64,000 bases of DNA, from NCBI GenBank assembly GCA_035252015.1, contig DATFDP010000120.1:9424-73423 (forward strand), given 5' to 3'. The stretch's first letter is position 1; every line of letters begins with the position of its first letter. The DNA is from JAICWP01 sp035252015. GTDB lineage: Bacteria; Acidobacteriota; Terriglobia; Terriglobales; Acidobacteriaceae. The notes beneath the pieces are model-generated. The model was given only the letters and a program-made list of their open reading frames with translations. It was not told the origin of the DNA and searched no databases. Below are positions 10,366 through 19,190 of this stretch, one piece after another. Position numbers and translations under genes: made by a program.

Positions 10366-11070
10366 GTGAACTCATCCCGCCAAGCCGGAAGCATGCTGCC
10401 GCGGGCCGACGCCTATCTTTTTGACATTGATGGCACCCTGCTCAACTCGCGCGATGGCGTGCACTACAATGCCTTCCATGCCGCCGTGCGCGAAATCTAC
10501 GGCATAGATTCGAAAATTGACGGCGTGCCCGTGCACGGCAACACTGACTTGGGCATCTTGCGCGCGGTGGCGCGCCGGGCCGGGCTCTCCGATCCTGAAT
10601 TTGAAAACAAGCTCCCTGCCGCGATTGCCTGCATGTGCGCCACGGCAGGGCGCAATGCAGGCAGCATGGCGCCTGAGCTCTGCCCCTCTATTCCAGAGCT
10701 GCTGGCCAGCCTGCGCCGGGCGGGGAAGCTCCTGGGCGTGGTTTCCGGCAATCTGGAGCCCATTGGCTGGCTGAAGCTTCAGGTCGCCGGGATCAAGCAA
10801 TTTTTCGCTTTCGGCTCGTTCAGTAACCAGCGCGAACTGCGGCGCGATATTTTCCGCCACGGCATAGAAGAGGCAAAGCAGCGGTTGGGCGCAGACGCGA
10901 GAGTGTGCTTTGTAGGCGATACCCCGTCCGATATTGATGCCGCTCGCGAACTGAGCAGCCCAATTCTGGCGGTGGCCACGGGAATTTTCTCCGCGGCGGA
11001 CCTTCTGGCCCATAAGCCGGATGCCTGCATCGGCTGCTGCAGTGAACTGGCGGAAGCAGTTGAAGGCTGA
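10366..11070 (+). CDS. HAD-superfamily hydrolase, phosphoglycolate phosphatase-like
   Basis: 234 aa. HAD motif I is FDIDGTLLNS with the nucleophile and acid Asp at D20 and D22. Motif II is GVVSGN and the terminal metal motif is CFVGDTPSDIDAAR. The helical cap region between motifs I and II (residues 30-100) makes it a subfamily I phosphatase. The likely substrate is a small phosphate ester; phosphoglycolate is only the closest textbook match. The start is GTG at 10366 or ATG at 10393; neither has a strong ribosome site. Confidence 0.85.
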   Translation: MNSSRQAGSMLPRADAYLFDIDGTLLNSRDGVHYNAFHAAVREIYGIDSKIDGVPVHGNTDLGILRAVARRAGLSDPEFENKLPAAIACMCATAGRNAGSMAPELCPSIPELLASLRRAGKLLGVVSGNLEPIGWLKLQVAGIKQFFAFGSFSNQRELRRDIFRHGIEEAKQRLGADARVCFVGDTPSDIDAARELSSPILAVATGIFSAADLLAHKPDACIGCCSELAEAVEG

Positions 11071-11090
11071 CGACTTGTGAGGGGCAGGTC

Positions 11091-11192
11091 AAGTTTCAAG
11101 GTTTCGAAAGTTTAACGTCCAATTGTGGAAGAATTAGGCGATCGGGGCGATGATTTGAAACTTTTCACATTGAAACTCTGAAAGCTTAACTT
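11091..11192. repeat. Facing AAGTTTC-type repeats in a 260-bp spacer
   Basis: 11091-11118 contains AAGTTTCAAGGTTTCGAAAG; 11154-11192 contains the opposite-orientation TTTGAAACTTTTCACATTGA and continuation. The two arms flank about 40 bp. The rest of the 11071-11330 spacer shows no gene. Confidence 0.5.
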
Positions 11193-11330
11193 TTGGTGCC
11201 TGCCGGCTCCCTCAAATCGACTCCGCACTCCAGTTCGCAGACTGTCCCTAGGGCCACTGGCGCTATTGAACTTCAAGGTGCGATCAGCGCAGCCAAACCA
11301 GCTCCGGGCGGGTAAAATCTAGGTTACACA

Positions 11331-13145
11331 GTGCGCATCCTGATCAGCATAATCCTGGCGTGCTGCCTGGCAGCCTACGCCAGCCACACCCCTCCCGCCC
11401 CGGGCGGAATGCCGCACCCGGTCTCAGCCAAGGAGCGGAAAGCCGCGGAGCGGGCGTTTGCCCGCGGGGTGAAGCTGCGCGGGGAAGGCAAGAACCAGGA
11501 GGCTTACGAGCTTTTCGAACGGGCGGCCGGCCTCGATCCCTCGCGCCCCGAGTACATGAGCACGCGCGAAGTGGCTCGCCAGCAGATGGTCTATGACCAC
11601 CTGCAGCACGGCAACGAGGAGATGCTGGCGGGCAAGCAAACCAAGGCGCTGGCCGAATTCCGCAGCGCGCTCAACCTCGATCCCGATAACCAGTTCGCGC
11701 AGCAGCGCCTGCGCGATGTGCTGAGCGAGTGGGCGCCGCAGGCCGCCACCGCGCACGCCCGCGTGCTGGCGCAGGCCGGCACCATCGAACTCAAACCCCA
11801 GAGCGGCAGCCGTGACTTTCGCTTTCGCGGCGATTCCCGCACCCTGCTCGAGCAGGTGGCGGCGGCCTACGGCATCACCGCCACCCTTGAGGATTCGGTG
11901 GCCTCGCGGCGTGTGAGCTTCGACATTGACAACGTGAATTTCGTCACCGCCATGCAGGCGGCGGGCGCCGTCACCCACACATTCTGGGCGCCGCTTTCCG
12001 ACAAGCAAATCATCGTCGCAACCGACACGCCGCAAAACCATCGCCAGTTCGACCGCATGGCCCTGCGCACCATTTACATCCCCAATGCGTCAACGCCGCA
12101 GCAGCTCAACGATGTAGTGAACCTGCTGCGGGTGCTGTTTGAGATCCGCTTTGTATCGCAGCAGCCGGCCGCTTCCACCATCACTGTGCGCGCTCCCCTG
12201 GAGGTGTTGCAAGCCGCCACCCGCCTGCTCGAGGGTCTGGATGAACAGCGGCCGGAGGTGCTGCTCGACATAAAGCTCTACCAGGTGAGCAGCACCCTGA
12301 CCCATGCCCTGGGCTTGAATATCCCGCTGCAGTTCAAGATGTTCAACATTCCAGCCGGCGCGCTCAGCCTGCTGGGCGGGCAGAACATCCAGCAACTCAT
12401 CAACCAGTTCATCGCCAGCGGCGGCATCAACGCGGCCAACAGTCAGGCGCTGCAGGGACTCCTGGCGCAACTGCAGAATCAGGCCGGTGGGATCTTCTCC
12501 CAGCCTTTCGCCACCTTCGGCGGGGGCCTGACCCTGATGGGGCTGACCATTCCCCAAGTGAGCGCCGCCTTTTCCGACAACCAGTCTTCGGTGAGTACTC
12601 TACAGCACGTGGTCCTGCACGCTTCGCAGTCCGATCCCGCGACCTTGCGCGTGGGCGAGCGCTACCCCATCCTCAACGCCAGCTTCGCCCCGATTTTGAA
12701 CAGTCCGGCGCTCTCGAGCGTGATTGCCAACGGCTCCTTCCAGACCCCTTTTCCTTCTTTCTCCTACGAGGACCTGGGTTTGACGATTAAGGCCAAGCCG
12801 GCCATTCACGGCACGTCCAGCGTGACTCTGGATATGGAGTTGCAGCTGCGCAGCCTGCTGGGGCAGAGCTTCAACGGAGTGCCGGTGATTTCTCAGCGCG
12901 AGTACAAGGGCATGATCACGCTCGAGAATGGAGAACCGGGAGTAGTTGTGGGATCGATTTCCACCACCGACCAGCGGAGCCTGAGCGGCATCCCCGGCCT
13001 GGCGCAGCTGCCAGGTGTAAACCAGGTGATGGGCTCCAACAACAAGCAAGTTGAGGAGGACGAGTTGATGGTGGTCATCACGCCGCATGTGCTCAGCTCC
13101 CCGGTATCCGGCGGCGCAGAGGTGTGGCTGCCGCCGGGCCGGTAG
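11331..13145 (+). CDS. TPR-secretin outer-membrane channel protein
   Basis: 604 aa starting at GTG. A short signal (MRILISIILACCLAAYA) is followed by two tetratricopeptide units (about 35-125: AFARGVKLRGEGKNQEAYELFERA, then GNEEMLAGKQTKALAEFRSALNLDP). A secretin N0/STN-like domain lies around 160-230 and an N1-like domain around 240-310 (VRAPLEVLQAATRLLEGLDEQRPEVLLDIKLYQV). The secretin barrel domain closes the protein with PGVVVGSISTTDQRSLSGIP and EEDELMVVITPHVL. Such proteins form outer-membrane gates for type II secretion or type IV pili. No other secretion genes are adjacent, so it may work with machinery elsewhere. ILAC could be a lipobox. Confidence 0.85.
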   Translation: MRILISIILACCLAAYASHTPPAPGGMPHPVSAKERKAAERAFARGVKLRGEGKNQEAYELFERAAGLDPSRPEYMSTREVARQQMVYDHLQHGNEEMLAGKQTKALAEFRSALNLDPDNQFAQQRLRDVLSEWAPQAATAHARVLAQAGTIELKPQSGSRDFRFRGDSRTLLEQVAAAYGITATLEDSVASRRVSFDIDNVNFVTAMQAAGAVTHTFWAPLSDKQIIVATDTPQNHRQFDRMALRTIYIPNASTPQQLNDVVNLLRVLFEIRFVSQQPAASTITVRAPLEVLQAATRLLEGLDEQRPEVLLDIKLYQVSSTLTHALGLNIPLQFKMFNIPAGALSLLGGQNIQQLINQFIASGGINAANSQALQGLLAQLQNQAGGIFSQPFATFGGGLTLMGLTIPQVSAAFSDNQSSVSTLQHVVLHASQSDPATLRVGERYPILNASFAPILNSPALSSVIANGSFQTPFPSFSYEDLGLTIKAKPAIHGTSSVTLDMELQLRSLLGQSFNGVPVISQREYKGMITLENGEPGVVVGSISTTDQRSLSGIPGLAQLPGVNQVMGSNNKQVEEDELMVVITPHVLSSPVSGGAEVWLPPGR

Positions 13146-13218
13146 CCCGAAGCGCATCACAGCGCCCACCTACCCTGTATGCTAGGATTTCAGAACCACA
13201 TTCCACCGGAGGTTTCGA

Positions 13219-14358
13219 GTGAAGCATTATCGTTGGCTGGGCCTGCTGTTTTTGACGTCCTTGGCCATGGGCCAGGGAGCGGTGCCGCGGGCCAGGCCGC
13301 AGGGCAATCTGACGGCAGCGGCGCAACAGGAGTCCCGCCAGGAACCGGACGAGGCGCCCGCCCCCAAGGTACCGGCCAGCCAGGTGCCGCCCACCGCGGC
13401 GGTGATTACCATCCAGGGACTATGCTCGTCGCCGGCCGCTGCCGGCAAGGCTGGCAGCGCCAAAACAGCAGCCAAGCCGGCGAGCCAGGCCGGTTGCAGG
13501 ACGGTGATCACGCGGGCGCAGTTTGACAAGCTGGCTGATGCGCTCAACCCGCAAATGCCGCTGCCTACCAAGAGGCAATTGGCCGAAGCTTATCCCCGCC
13601 TGCTGCTGTTCGCCCAAAAAGCTCGCGCCATGGGCCTGGACAAGGACCCGCAGTTCCAGGAGACGATGCGCTTTGCCACCCTGCAGCTGCTGGCCCAGAA
13701 CCTGACGCGCAGCATGCAGAAAAAGGCGGGTAACATTTCCGCCGCGCAGGTCACGCAGTACTACCAGGACAACCCCACCCGTTTTCAGCAGGTCGAACTG
13801 CTACGGATTTTCATTCCAAAAGCGAAACAGCATGCCCCGGAAGCCGGATCCTCCACGCCACCCAAGGTGGACACAGCGGCGGACGAGGCGGCTATGAAGA
13901 CCGTAGCCGAAAAAATTCACACCGATGCGGCCGGGGGCGGCGATTTCCAGAAGCTGCAGCAGCAAGCGTTTGAGGCTGCCGGCATCAAATCGCAGTCGCC
14001 CAACGTCACCCTGGGCAAACTGACACGCGAGGGGCTGCCCACCAACCATCAGAAAGTGTTCGAACTGCAGGCTGGGCAGGTTTCGGAGCTGCTGGATGAT
14101 CCCGGCGGGTATTACATCTACAAGGTGGTTTCCAAGCAGATGGTGCCGCTGGAGCAGGCGAAAGGGGAAATTCGTAACCTGCTGCAGCAGCAAACGTTCC
14201 GCCAGCAGATGGAAGCCATGATCGGCTCGGTAAAACCGGACCTGAACCAGGCTTATTTCGCGAGCCCGGCGGGCCCGCGCGGCGGAGCAGCAACGCCCAA
14301 GATGCCGCCAGCCAGCAAACCTCCGGCTGGCAAGCCGGAGACACCGCCTCAGAAGTAG
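13219..14358 (+). CDS. Peptidyl-prolyl cis-trans isomerase, SurA/PpiC-like, secreted
   Basis: 379 aa beginning at GTG, with GGAGG seven bases upstream. A signal peptide (MKHYRWLGLLFLTSLAMGQG) precedes a Pro/Ala-rich linker (30-90). A SurA-type chaperone helix region follows (ITRAQFDKLADALNP..RQLAEAYPRLLLFAQKAR), then a PpiC-like domain (YYQDNPTRFQQVELLRIFIPKA to YYIYKVVSKQMVPLEQAKGEI). Relatives help fold outer-membrane proteins in the periplasm. Two Cys in the linker could form a disulfide. It follows the secretin gene by 73 bp in the same direction, so it may assist the secretin; this is inference. Confidence 0.82.
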   Translation: MKHYRWLGLLFLTSLAMGQGAVPRARPQGNLTAAAQQESRQEPDEAPAPKVPASQVPPTAAVITIQGLCSSPAAAGKAGSAKTAAKPASQAGCRTVITRAQFDKLADALNPQMPLPTKRQLAEAYPRLLLFAQKARAMGLDKDPQFQETMRFATLQLLAQNLTRSMQKKAGNISAAQVTQYYQDNPTRFQQVELLRIFIPKAKQHAPEAGSSTPPKVDTAADEAAMKTVAEKIHTDAAGGGDFQKLQQQAFEAAGIKSQSPNVTLGKLTREGLPTNHQKVFELQAGQVSELLDDPGGYYIYKVVSKQMVPLEQAKGEIRNLLQQQTFRQQMEAMIGSVKPDLNQAYFASPAGPRGGAATPKMPPASKPPAGKPETPPQK

Positions 14359-14367
14359 CTCCCAACC

Positions 14368-15462
14368 ATGGTCGAGGCTCGGCCCACCATACTGATCACG
14401 GGTATCGCCGGTAATCTGGGGATGCGCTTGCTTCCCCAGTTGCCGGATTTTTCGGTTGCGGGCGTGGACATGAGGCCGCCCTCCGTCGACGATCTGGCGC
14501 GCTTTGCAGCCGTTGATCTGGGAAAAGAATCCAGCACCGTGCAGTTGATGGAGTTGCTGCGCGAAACTCAGGCCAGGGCCGTGGTTCACCTGGCGTTTGT
14601 GATTGACCCGGTGCGCACCGGCGTCATCGAGGTCGAACGCATGTGGCAGATCAACGTGGCCGGCACGGCGCGGGTGATGGAAGCCATCAGCGAGGTCAAC
14701 CGCGACCACGACCAGGTTCGCAAGTTCATTTTCCTCAGCAGCGTTTCCGCTTACGGCTCCGATCTGCCTGGGCAGGTGAAGGAGGACTTCCCCCTGGGCG
14801 GGCACACCTTGCCGTATGCCATTCACAAGCGGGAATCGGATCTGGTGGCGCAGCAGCGGGCGCGCGAATTATACGACTGCCGCACCTATATCCTGCGCCC
14901 GCACATTTACGCTGGGGCCAGTGTGAACAACTATCTGCTAGGCGCGTTCCGGGGCACGCCCACCGGCAGCAGCGTGCGTGCGGCGCGCTGGCGGGAGAAA
15001 GGCAAGCGCCTGCCTTGCATGCTGCCGCTGGGGCGGCGCTACCGCGAGAATCCCTTCCAATTCGTGCACGTGGATGATGTGGCGCGCCTTATCGCGCACA
15101 TCCTGCGGCGAACGGCACGCGACCCGCAACTCACCATTCTGAATGTGGCCGGCCGGGGCAAGCCGCTGCCTGTGGGTGAATGCATACGGCGATCGGGTAA
15201 CCGCTTCCTGCCGGTGCCAACTCGCCTGCTGTTTGGCGCTGTTTTGCGCGTGCTATGGAGATTGAACATCTCGGGAATTCCTCCGGAGGTGGTGCCGTAC
15301 ATGACGGGCAGCTACACCATAAACACTTCTCGTTTGCGTTCTTTTTTGGGCAGCGAGTACGAACAGGTAATACAGTTCAGCATCGAGCAGGCGCTGGAAG
15401 ACAGCTTCCGAACCGAACTGCACCGGGCCAAGGTGCTTGAGTCGCCGGCGCGCTTGGCCTAA
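14368..15462 (+). CDS. NAD-dependent epimerase/dehydratase (extended SDR)
   Basis: 364 aa. The Rossmann nucleotide motif ILITGIAGNLGMRLL opens the protein (8-22). VVHLAFVIDP, FIFLSSVSAYGS and the catalytic Tyr-x-x-x-Lys as YAIHK (about 150) follow. A late FVHVDDVARLIAHIL is the typical extended-SDR segment. The substrate is probably a nucleotide sugar but cannot be told from sequence. It begins 9 bp after the isomerase gene. Confidence 0.85.
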   Translation: MVEARPTILITGIAGNLGMRLLPQLPDFSVAGVDMRPPSVDDLARFAAVDLGKESSTVQLMELLRETQARAVVHLAFVIDPVRTGVIEVERMWQINVAGTARVMEAISEVNRDHDQVRKFIFLSSVSAYGSDLPGQVKEDFPLGGHTLPYAIHKRESDLVAQQRARELYDCRTYILRPHIYAGASVNNYLLGAFRGTPTGSSVRAARWREKGKRLPCMLPLGRRYRENPFQFVHVDDVARLIAHILRRTARDPQLTILNVAGRGKPLPVGECIRRSGNRFLPVPTRLLFGAVLRVLWRLNISGIPPEVVPYMTGSYTINTSRLRSFLGSEYEQVIQFSIEQALEDSFRTELHRAKVLESPARLA

Positions 15463-15602
15463 CGCATCCACGGAAAGTGCTTGCTGGGTGAGACCCTGCC
15501 CTAAACCTGCCGAAGAGGCGCCCGCGCCACAAACGCAAATCTCGGAAGCTGAGGGCTAAGATGCCGTCAGGCCAGCCCGCGATCAGGCTGGCGCTACGGG
15601 TT

Positions 15603-16358
15603 TTATTTCCTGCCGCGATAAAGGCCGGCGATCCCGAAGGTATAGGGCGTCCATGAGGCCTGCCGAAAGCCGGCGGCGCGCACACGCTCCAGCATTTGTT
15701 GCGGTGCGGGAAAACGCTCCACCGAAGCCGGCAGGTACTGGTAAGGGCCCTTCACTCCAGAAATTACGGTTCCAATCTTCGGCAATATGTGACGGAAGTA
15801 GATTCGGTAAATGGAGCCGATGACGCCGCGCGGCTCGCCAAAATCGAGAATGCCCGCCTCGCCACCCGGGCGGAGTACGCGCGCAATCTCCCGCAGTCCA
15901 GCATCGTAATCGGCCAAGTTGCGAAAACCAAACGCCGCAGTCACAAGGTCCAGCGAAGCGTCGGGCAAGGGCAGGCAGAGGGCGTCGGCTTCCACCCAGC
16001 ACAGTGGCGTTCCAGCTGATTTTCGCGCCGCACGCTGCAGCATGGGATGGGAAAAATCCGCGCCCAAAATTAAGGGCCGGGACCGGCCTGTCTGGCGCCG
16101 CAAAGCAAACGCCATCTCGCCAGTGCCGCAGCATAGGTCGAGCACGCAAACTTCGTTTTGAGACAAGACATGCGCGAAAGTGCGGGCAGTGCGGCGCCAC
16201 CACAGGCGGTCCACATTGAAGGAAAGCAGGTGGTTGAGCAGGTCGTAGCGGGGCGCGATGGAGCTGAACATGTCGCGCACGGCCACAGCAGCCGCCCGAG
16301 CATTGCGCGCGCCCTCCGGAGCTGCGCCCGTGACCGCGGGTTTTGTGGTCGGGGTCAA
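15603..16358 (-). CDS. ubiE: Demethylmenaquinone/ubiquinone methyltransferase (MenG/UbiE)
   Basis: 251 aa. It uses S-adenosylmethionine to methylate the quinone ring in the last step of menaquinone synthesis (or a late step of ubiquinone). Family marks are VRDMFSSIAPRYDLLNHLLSF near the start, the SAM motif VLDLCCGTGEMAFALR (about 72), LGADFSHPMLQ, and AAFGFRNLADYDAGLREIARVL with LRPGGEAGILDFGEP. It lies 7 bp after aroB; the shikimate pathway feeds chorismate into menaquinone, so pairing makes sense. Confidence 0.92.
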   Translation of the reverse strand: MTPTTKPAVTGAAPEGARNARAAAVAVRDMFSSIAPRYDLLNHLLSFNVDRLWWRRTARTFAHVLSQNEVCVLDLCCGTGEMAFALRRQTGRSRPLILGADFSHPMLQRAARKSAGTPLCWVEADALCLPLPDASLDLVTAAFGFRNLADYDAGLREIARVLRPGGEAGILDFGEPRGVIGSIYRIYFRHILPKIGTVISGVKGPYQYLPASVERFPAPQQMLERVRAAGFRQASWTPYTFGIAGLYRGRK

Positions 16359-16365
16359 GGCTGGT

Positions 16366-17463
16366 TCAGGCGCGGGAAAGATAGCGCAACTCTTCGATGG
16401 CCTGCACCACGGCGCCGTCGGGCACCTCGCTGACGATTTCCGCCGCTCCGATGCGGGTGGGGAGCACGTAGTGAACCACGCCGTTCATGGTCTTCTTATC
16501 ATTTTTCAGGCGGCGGAAAACGCGTTTGCCGCGCGGCTCCACGCGGGGCAGTGTCGCCAGGGCGAGGACCGTGGAGATGATGCGGCGGGCAGTGTCGGAG
16601 TCGGTCTTCTGCATGGCGGCGGCGATCATGGCGGAAGCCACCATGCCCCAGGCCACAGCTTCTCCATGCAGGAAGTGCTTGTAGCCGGTTTCGGCTTCGA
16701 GCGCATGGCCAATGGTGTGGCCGAAGTTGAGCACGCGCCGCAGGTCGCCTTCCTTCTCGTCCAGAGTAACAATGGCGGCCTTGACCTTAACGGTTTCAGT
16801 GATCAGCCATTCCAGCGCGGGAATGTCCCGCTGCAGGATGGGATCGCGGCCCTCTTCCAGCCGGGTGAAAATTTCCGCGTTGCTGATCACACCGCACTTC
16901 AACGCCTCGTAGAGACCGGAGCGGAATTCGCGCTCCGGCAAAGTGCTGAGCACGCTTGGGTCGGTGAGCACCGCGCGAGGCTGATGAAAGCGACCAATTA
17001 AGTTTTTGCCGTCGCGCAAGTTGACACCGGTTTTGCCGCCTACCGAAGCATCCACCTGCGCCAACAGCGTGGTGGGAATTTGCACGTAGTCAATGCCCCG
17101 CATGTAAATGGAGGCGAGAAAGCCGGCCAAATCACCCACCACCCCCCCGCCGAAAGCGAGAATGACTGATTGCCGATCAGCTCCCAGGCTCACCAGCTTG
17201 CGTGCCAGTCGCTCCACGGTGGACAAGGTCTTGTGCGATTCGCCTTCCGGCATCTCCACGACTTGCGCCTGCAGTCCGGAGTCGGCCAGCGACTTCATCA
17301 GCGGCTCCGAACATGCCTTACGCACCGCAGGCACGGTGATTAAGAAGCAGCGCGCGCTTGGCGACAAAATGTCGCGCAGGATTGAGCCGGCTCGGTTCAG
17401 CAGGCCGGCTTCAATGAAAATGTCGTAAGGATTGGACGGGATGGAGACAAGTACTTTTGCCAC
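16366..17463 (-). CDS. aroB: 3-dehydroquinate synthase
   Basis: About 365 aa from the GTG at 17463; a longer frame to 17532 adds 23 residues unlike the family. AroB cyclises DAHP to 3-dehydroquinate in the second step of the shikimate pathway. Visible are EGESHKTLSTVERL, the NAD loop FGGGVVGDLAGFLAS, PTTLLAQVDASVGGKTGVN, and the zinc-ligand regions YEALKCG, NFGHTIGHALE and LHGEAVAWG. All three metal-ligand residues are present. It is transcribed with ubiE. Confidence 0.95.
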   Translation of the reverse strand: MAKVLVSIPSNPYDIFIEAGLLNRAGSILRDILSPSARCFLITVPAVRKACSEPLMKSLADSGLQAQVVEMPEGESHKTLSTVERLARKLVSLGADRQSVILAFGGGVVGDLAGFLASIYMRGIDYVQIPTTLLAQVDASVGGKTGVNLRDGKNLIGRFHQPRAVLTDPSVLSTLPEREFRSGLYEALKCGVISNAEIFTRLEEGRDPILQRDIPALEWLITETVKVKAAIVTLDEKEGDLRRVLNFGHTIGHALEAETGYKHFLHGEAVAWGMVASAMIAAAMQKTDSDTARRIISTVLALATLPRVEPRGKRVFRRLKNDKKTMNGVVHYVLPTRIGAAEIVSEVPDGAVVQAIEELRYLSRA

Positions 17464-17680
17464 ATACCAATGATAGCGTAAGCGGCGCCATGTCGCGGAA
17501 TTGCTTGCACATGGCGGGCTAACATCGGCCATTTATCAAATATCTGCCCGCGGAAACAGAGTTCCTGGTGATCAGAACTGGGCAGAGAAGATTTCCCCAA
17601 ACTGGAGGCAAACCCCGCCTGCCAGTGAACCTCTAAGTGCTCTACGCGCCATGTTCGAATCTCCATGGAGGTTTCTCTGA

Positions 17681-18136
17681 ATGCGTAAGACACTGTTATT
17701 AACCACGGTCCTGCTGGCGCTTTCGGCGTGGGTGTTCGCTCAGCAGGCTCCCAGCTCGCAGAGTTCTCCGGACAGCAGCCAGGGAACAACGAGCCAGGCT
17801 CCCAACTCGCAGAGTCCCCCAAGCAGCGGACAGGGGTCGCAATCTGCCGCCGGCCAAAATATGGTGCAAGGGTGCCTCGGCAACTCGGGCAACAACTACA
17901 CCGTCACCGATAAGAGTGGCACCAGCTACATGCTTCAGCTTCCCCAAGGAGCCGACGGAAACGCCCTGAAGCCGCACGTCGGGGAGGAGGTCCGCGTAGA
18001 GGGGACCACCTCTAACGGCGGCTCGAGCGCGTCGGGCGCCGCTTCAGCCGCGGGTCAGCCCAGCATTACCGTCAAGAACATTTACCGGGTTTCCACTACC
18101 TGCAGCAACAAGTCGGGTGCGGCCCCCAAACAATAG
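17681..18136 (+). CDS. Secreted small OB-fold-like protein (DUF5818-like)
   Basis: 151 aa with a clear signal peptide (MRKTLLLTTVLLALSAWVFA, cleavage before QQ). A Ser/Gln/Pro-rich linker follows (22-60, with SSQ/NSQSP repeats). The compact C-terminal domain reads VQGCLGNSGNNYTVTDKSGT, YMLQLP, and VGEEVRVEGTT, and ends VKNIYRVSTTC. Two cysteines bracket the domain. The pattern 'GCL...Y.LTD..G..Y.L...L..HVG..V.V.G' is typical of small acidobacterial secreted proteins. GGAGG sits nine bases upstream of the ATG and a strong terminator follows. The function is unknown. A relative lies at 26646-26990. Confidence 0.8.
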   Translation: MRKTLLLTTVLLALSAWVFAQQAPSSQSSPDSSQGTTSQAPNSQSPPSSGQGSQSAAGQNMVQGCLGNSGNNYTVTDKSGTSYMLQLPQGADGNALKPHVGEEVRVEGTTSNGGSSASGAASAAGQPSITVKNIYRVSTTCSNKSGAAPKQ

Positions 18137-18154
18137 CCGGTTCATAGCCTGATG

Positions 18155-18191
18155 ACCCAGCACTTCGGCAAAGTGCTGGGTTTTGTTTTTT
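18155..18191 (+). terminator. Rho-independent terminator
   Basis: A perfect 11-bp stem, ACCCAGCACTT and AAGTGCTGGGT around a CGGCA loop, is followed by TTTGTTTTTT. It starts 18 bases after the DUF5818-like stop codon. Confidence 0.93.
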
Positions 18192-18208
18192 AGTGAAGAT
18201 AAATGAAA

Positions 18209-18240
18209 ACCGCAGAGGATGCTGAGGGCGCAGAGGTATT
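18209..18240 (+). repeat. Dispersed CGCAGAGG repeat
   Basis: CCGCAGAGGATGCTGAGGGC followed by GCAGAGG, similar to 2569-2610 and to the reverse strand at 63266-63287. Confidence 0.5.
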
Positions 18241-18247
18241 TTCGGGT

Positions 18248-19162
18248 TCACACCGGCTTCTTCTGTGGGTGAAGGATGGAGGCCAGGACGGAGATTGCCA
18301 GCACGGCCCCCACCACGGCCAGAGCGGCTTCGGTGGGGATCCGGTAGTAATGGGAGACCAGCATTTTCGCGCCAATGAACATCAGGATGAGCGCCAGGCC
18401 ATAGTGCAGGTAATGAAAAGCTTCCATCATGCCGGCCAGGGCGAAGTACATAGAGCGCAGGCCCAGGATGGCGAAGACGTTTGAGGTATAGACAATAAAC
18501 GTGTCAATGGTGATAGCCAGAATGGCGGGGATGGAATCGGCAGCAAAGAGAATGTCGGTGGTTTCCACCACCAGCAGTACGATCAGCAAGGGAGTGGCGT
18601 GGATGCCATTGTCGCGAACCAGGAACTTGCTGCCCACGAAGTCGGGCGTTACCGGCACCCACCGCCGGAACAGGCGCACTACGCGGTTCTCGGAAGGATG
18701 CACCTCCATTTCCTTGCTGCGGAACAACTTGGCCCCGGTGTAAACCAGGAAGCCGCCAAACAGGTAGATGATCCAGTCGAAGCGGCGGATCAGCCCCACG
18801 CCCAGCACAATAAAAATGCCACGCATGAAGAGCGCCCCCAGAATGCCCCAGAAAAGCACCTTGTGCTGCTGCCACGCGGAAACGCGGAAATAACGAAAAA
18901 TCAGGAGGAAGACAAATAAGTTATCAACACTAAGCGAGAGTTCGATGAGATAGCCGGTGGTGAATTCCAGGGCTGGGGTGCGCCCGCGCCAAACGTAAAC
19001 CAGCACCGCGAAACCGGCAGCCAGGGAGATCCACATGATGCTCCAGCCCATGGCTTCGCGGAACTTGATGGTGTGGGCCCGCCGGTGAAAGACCCCGAGG
19101 TCCAAGGCCAGCATCACCAGCACAAACAGGTTGAACACGATCCAGAAGAGCAATTCGTGCAA
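18248..19162 (-). CDS. TerC-family integral membrane protein (Alx-like)
   Basis: 304 aa with about nine membrane helices. Conserved TerC features are LALDLGVFHRRAH, the intramembrane ELSLSVDNLFVFLLIF, and the second acidic motif VVETTDILFAADSIPAILAIT. These Asp-rich helices are thought to bind and export metal ions, chiefly manganese, in Alx/MntP-type relatives; tellurite resistance is the historic name. No tellurite genes are nearby, so a metal-export role is likelier. It lies 28 bp after an M28 peptidase gene and may share its transcript. I saw no yybP-ykoY riboswitch. Confidence 0.9.
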   Translation of the reverse strand: MHELLFWIVFNLFVLVMLALDLGVFHRRAHTIKFREAMGWSIMWISLAAGFAVLVYVWRGRTPALEFTTGYLIELSLSVDNLFVFLLIFRYFRVSAWQQHKVLFWGILGALFMRGIFIVLGVGLIRRFDWIIYLFGGFLVYTGAKLFRSKEMEVHPSENRVVRLFRRWVPVTPDFVGSKFLVRDNGIHATPLLIVLLVVETTDILFAADSIPAILAITIDTFIVYTSNVFAILGLRSMYFALAGMMEAFHYLHYGLALILMFIGAKMLVSHYYRIPTEAALAVVGAVLAISVLASILHPQKKPV

Positions 19163-19190
19163 GCTTGTCCTCGCTGCGGACGGCAGCCGA

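Noticed and set aside
18248..19162. Tellurite resistance operon
   Set aside because: Only the TerC-like membrane protein is present; no terA, terB, terD or terZ neighbours.
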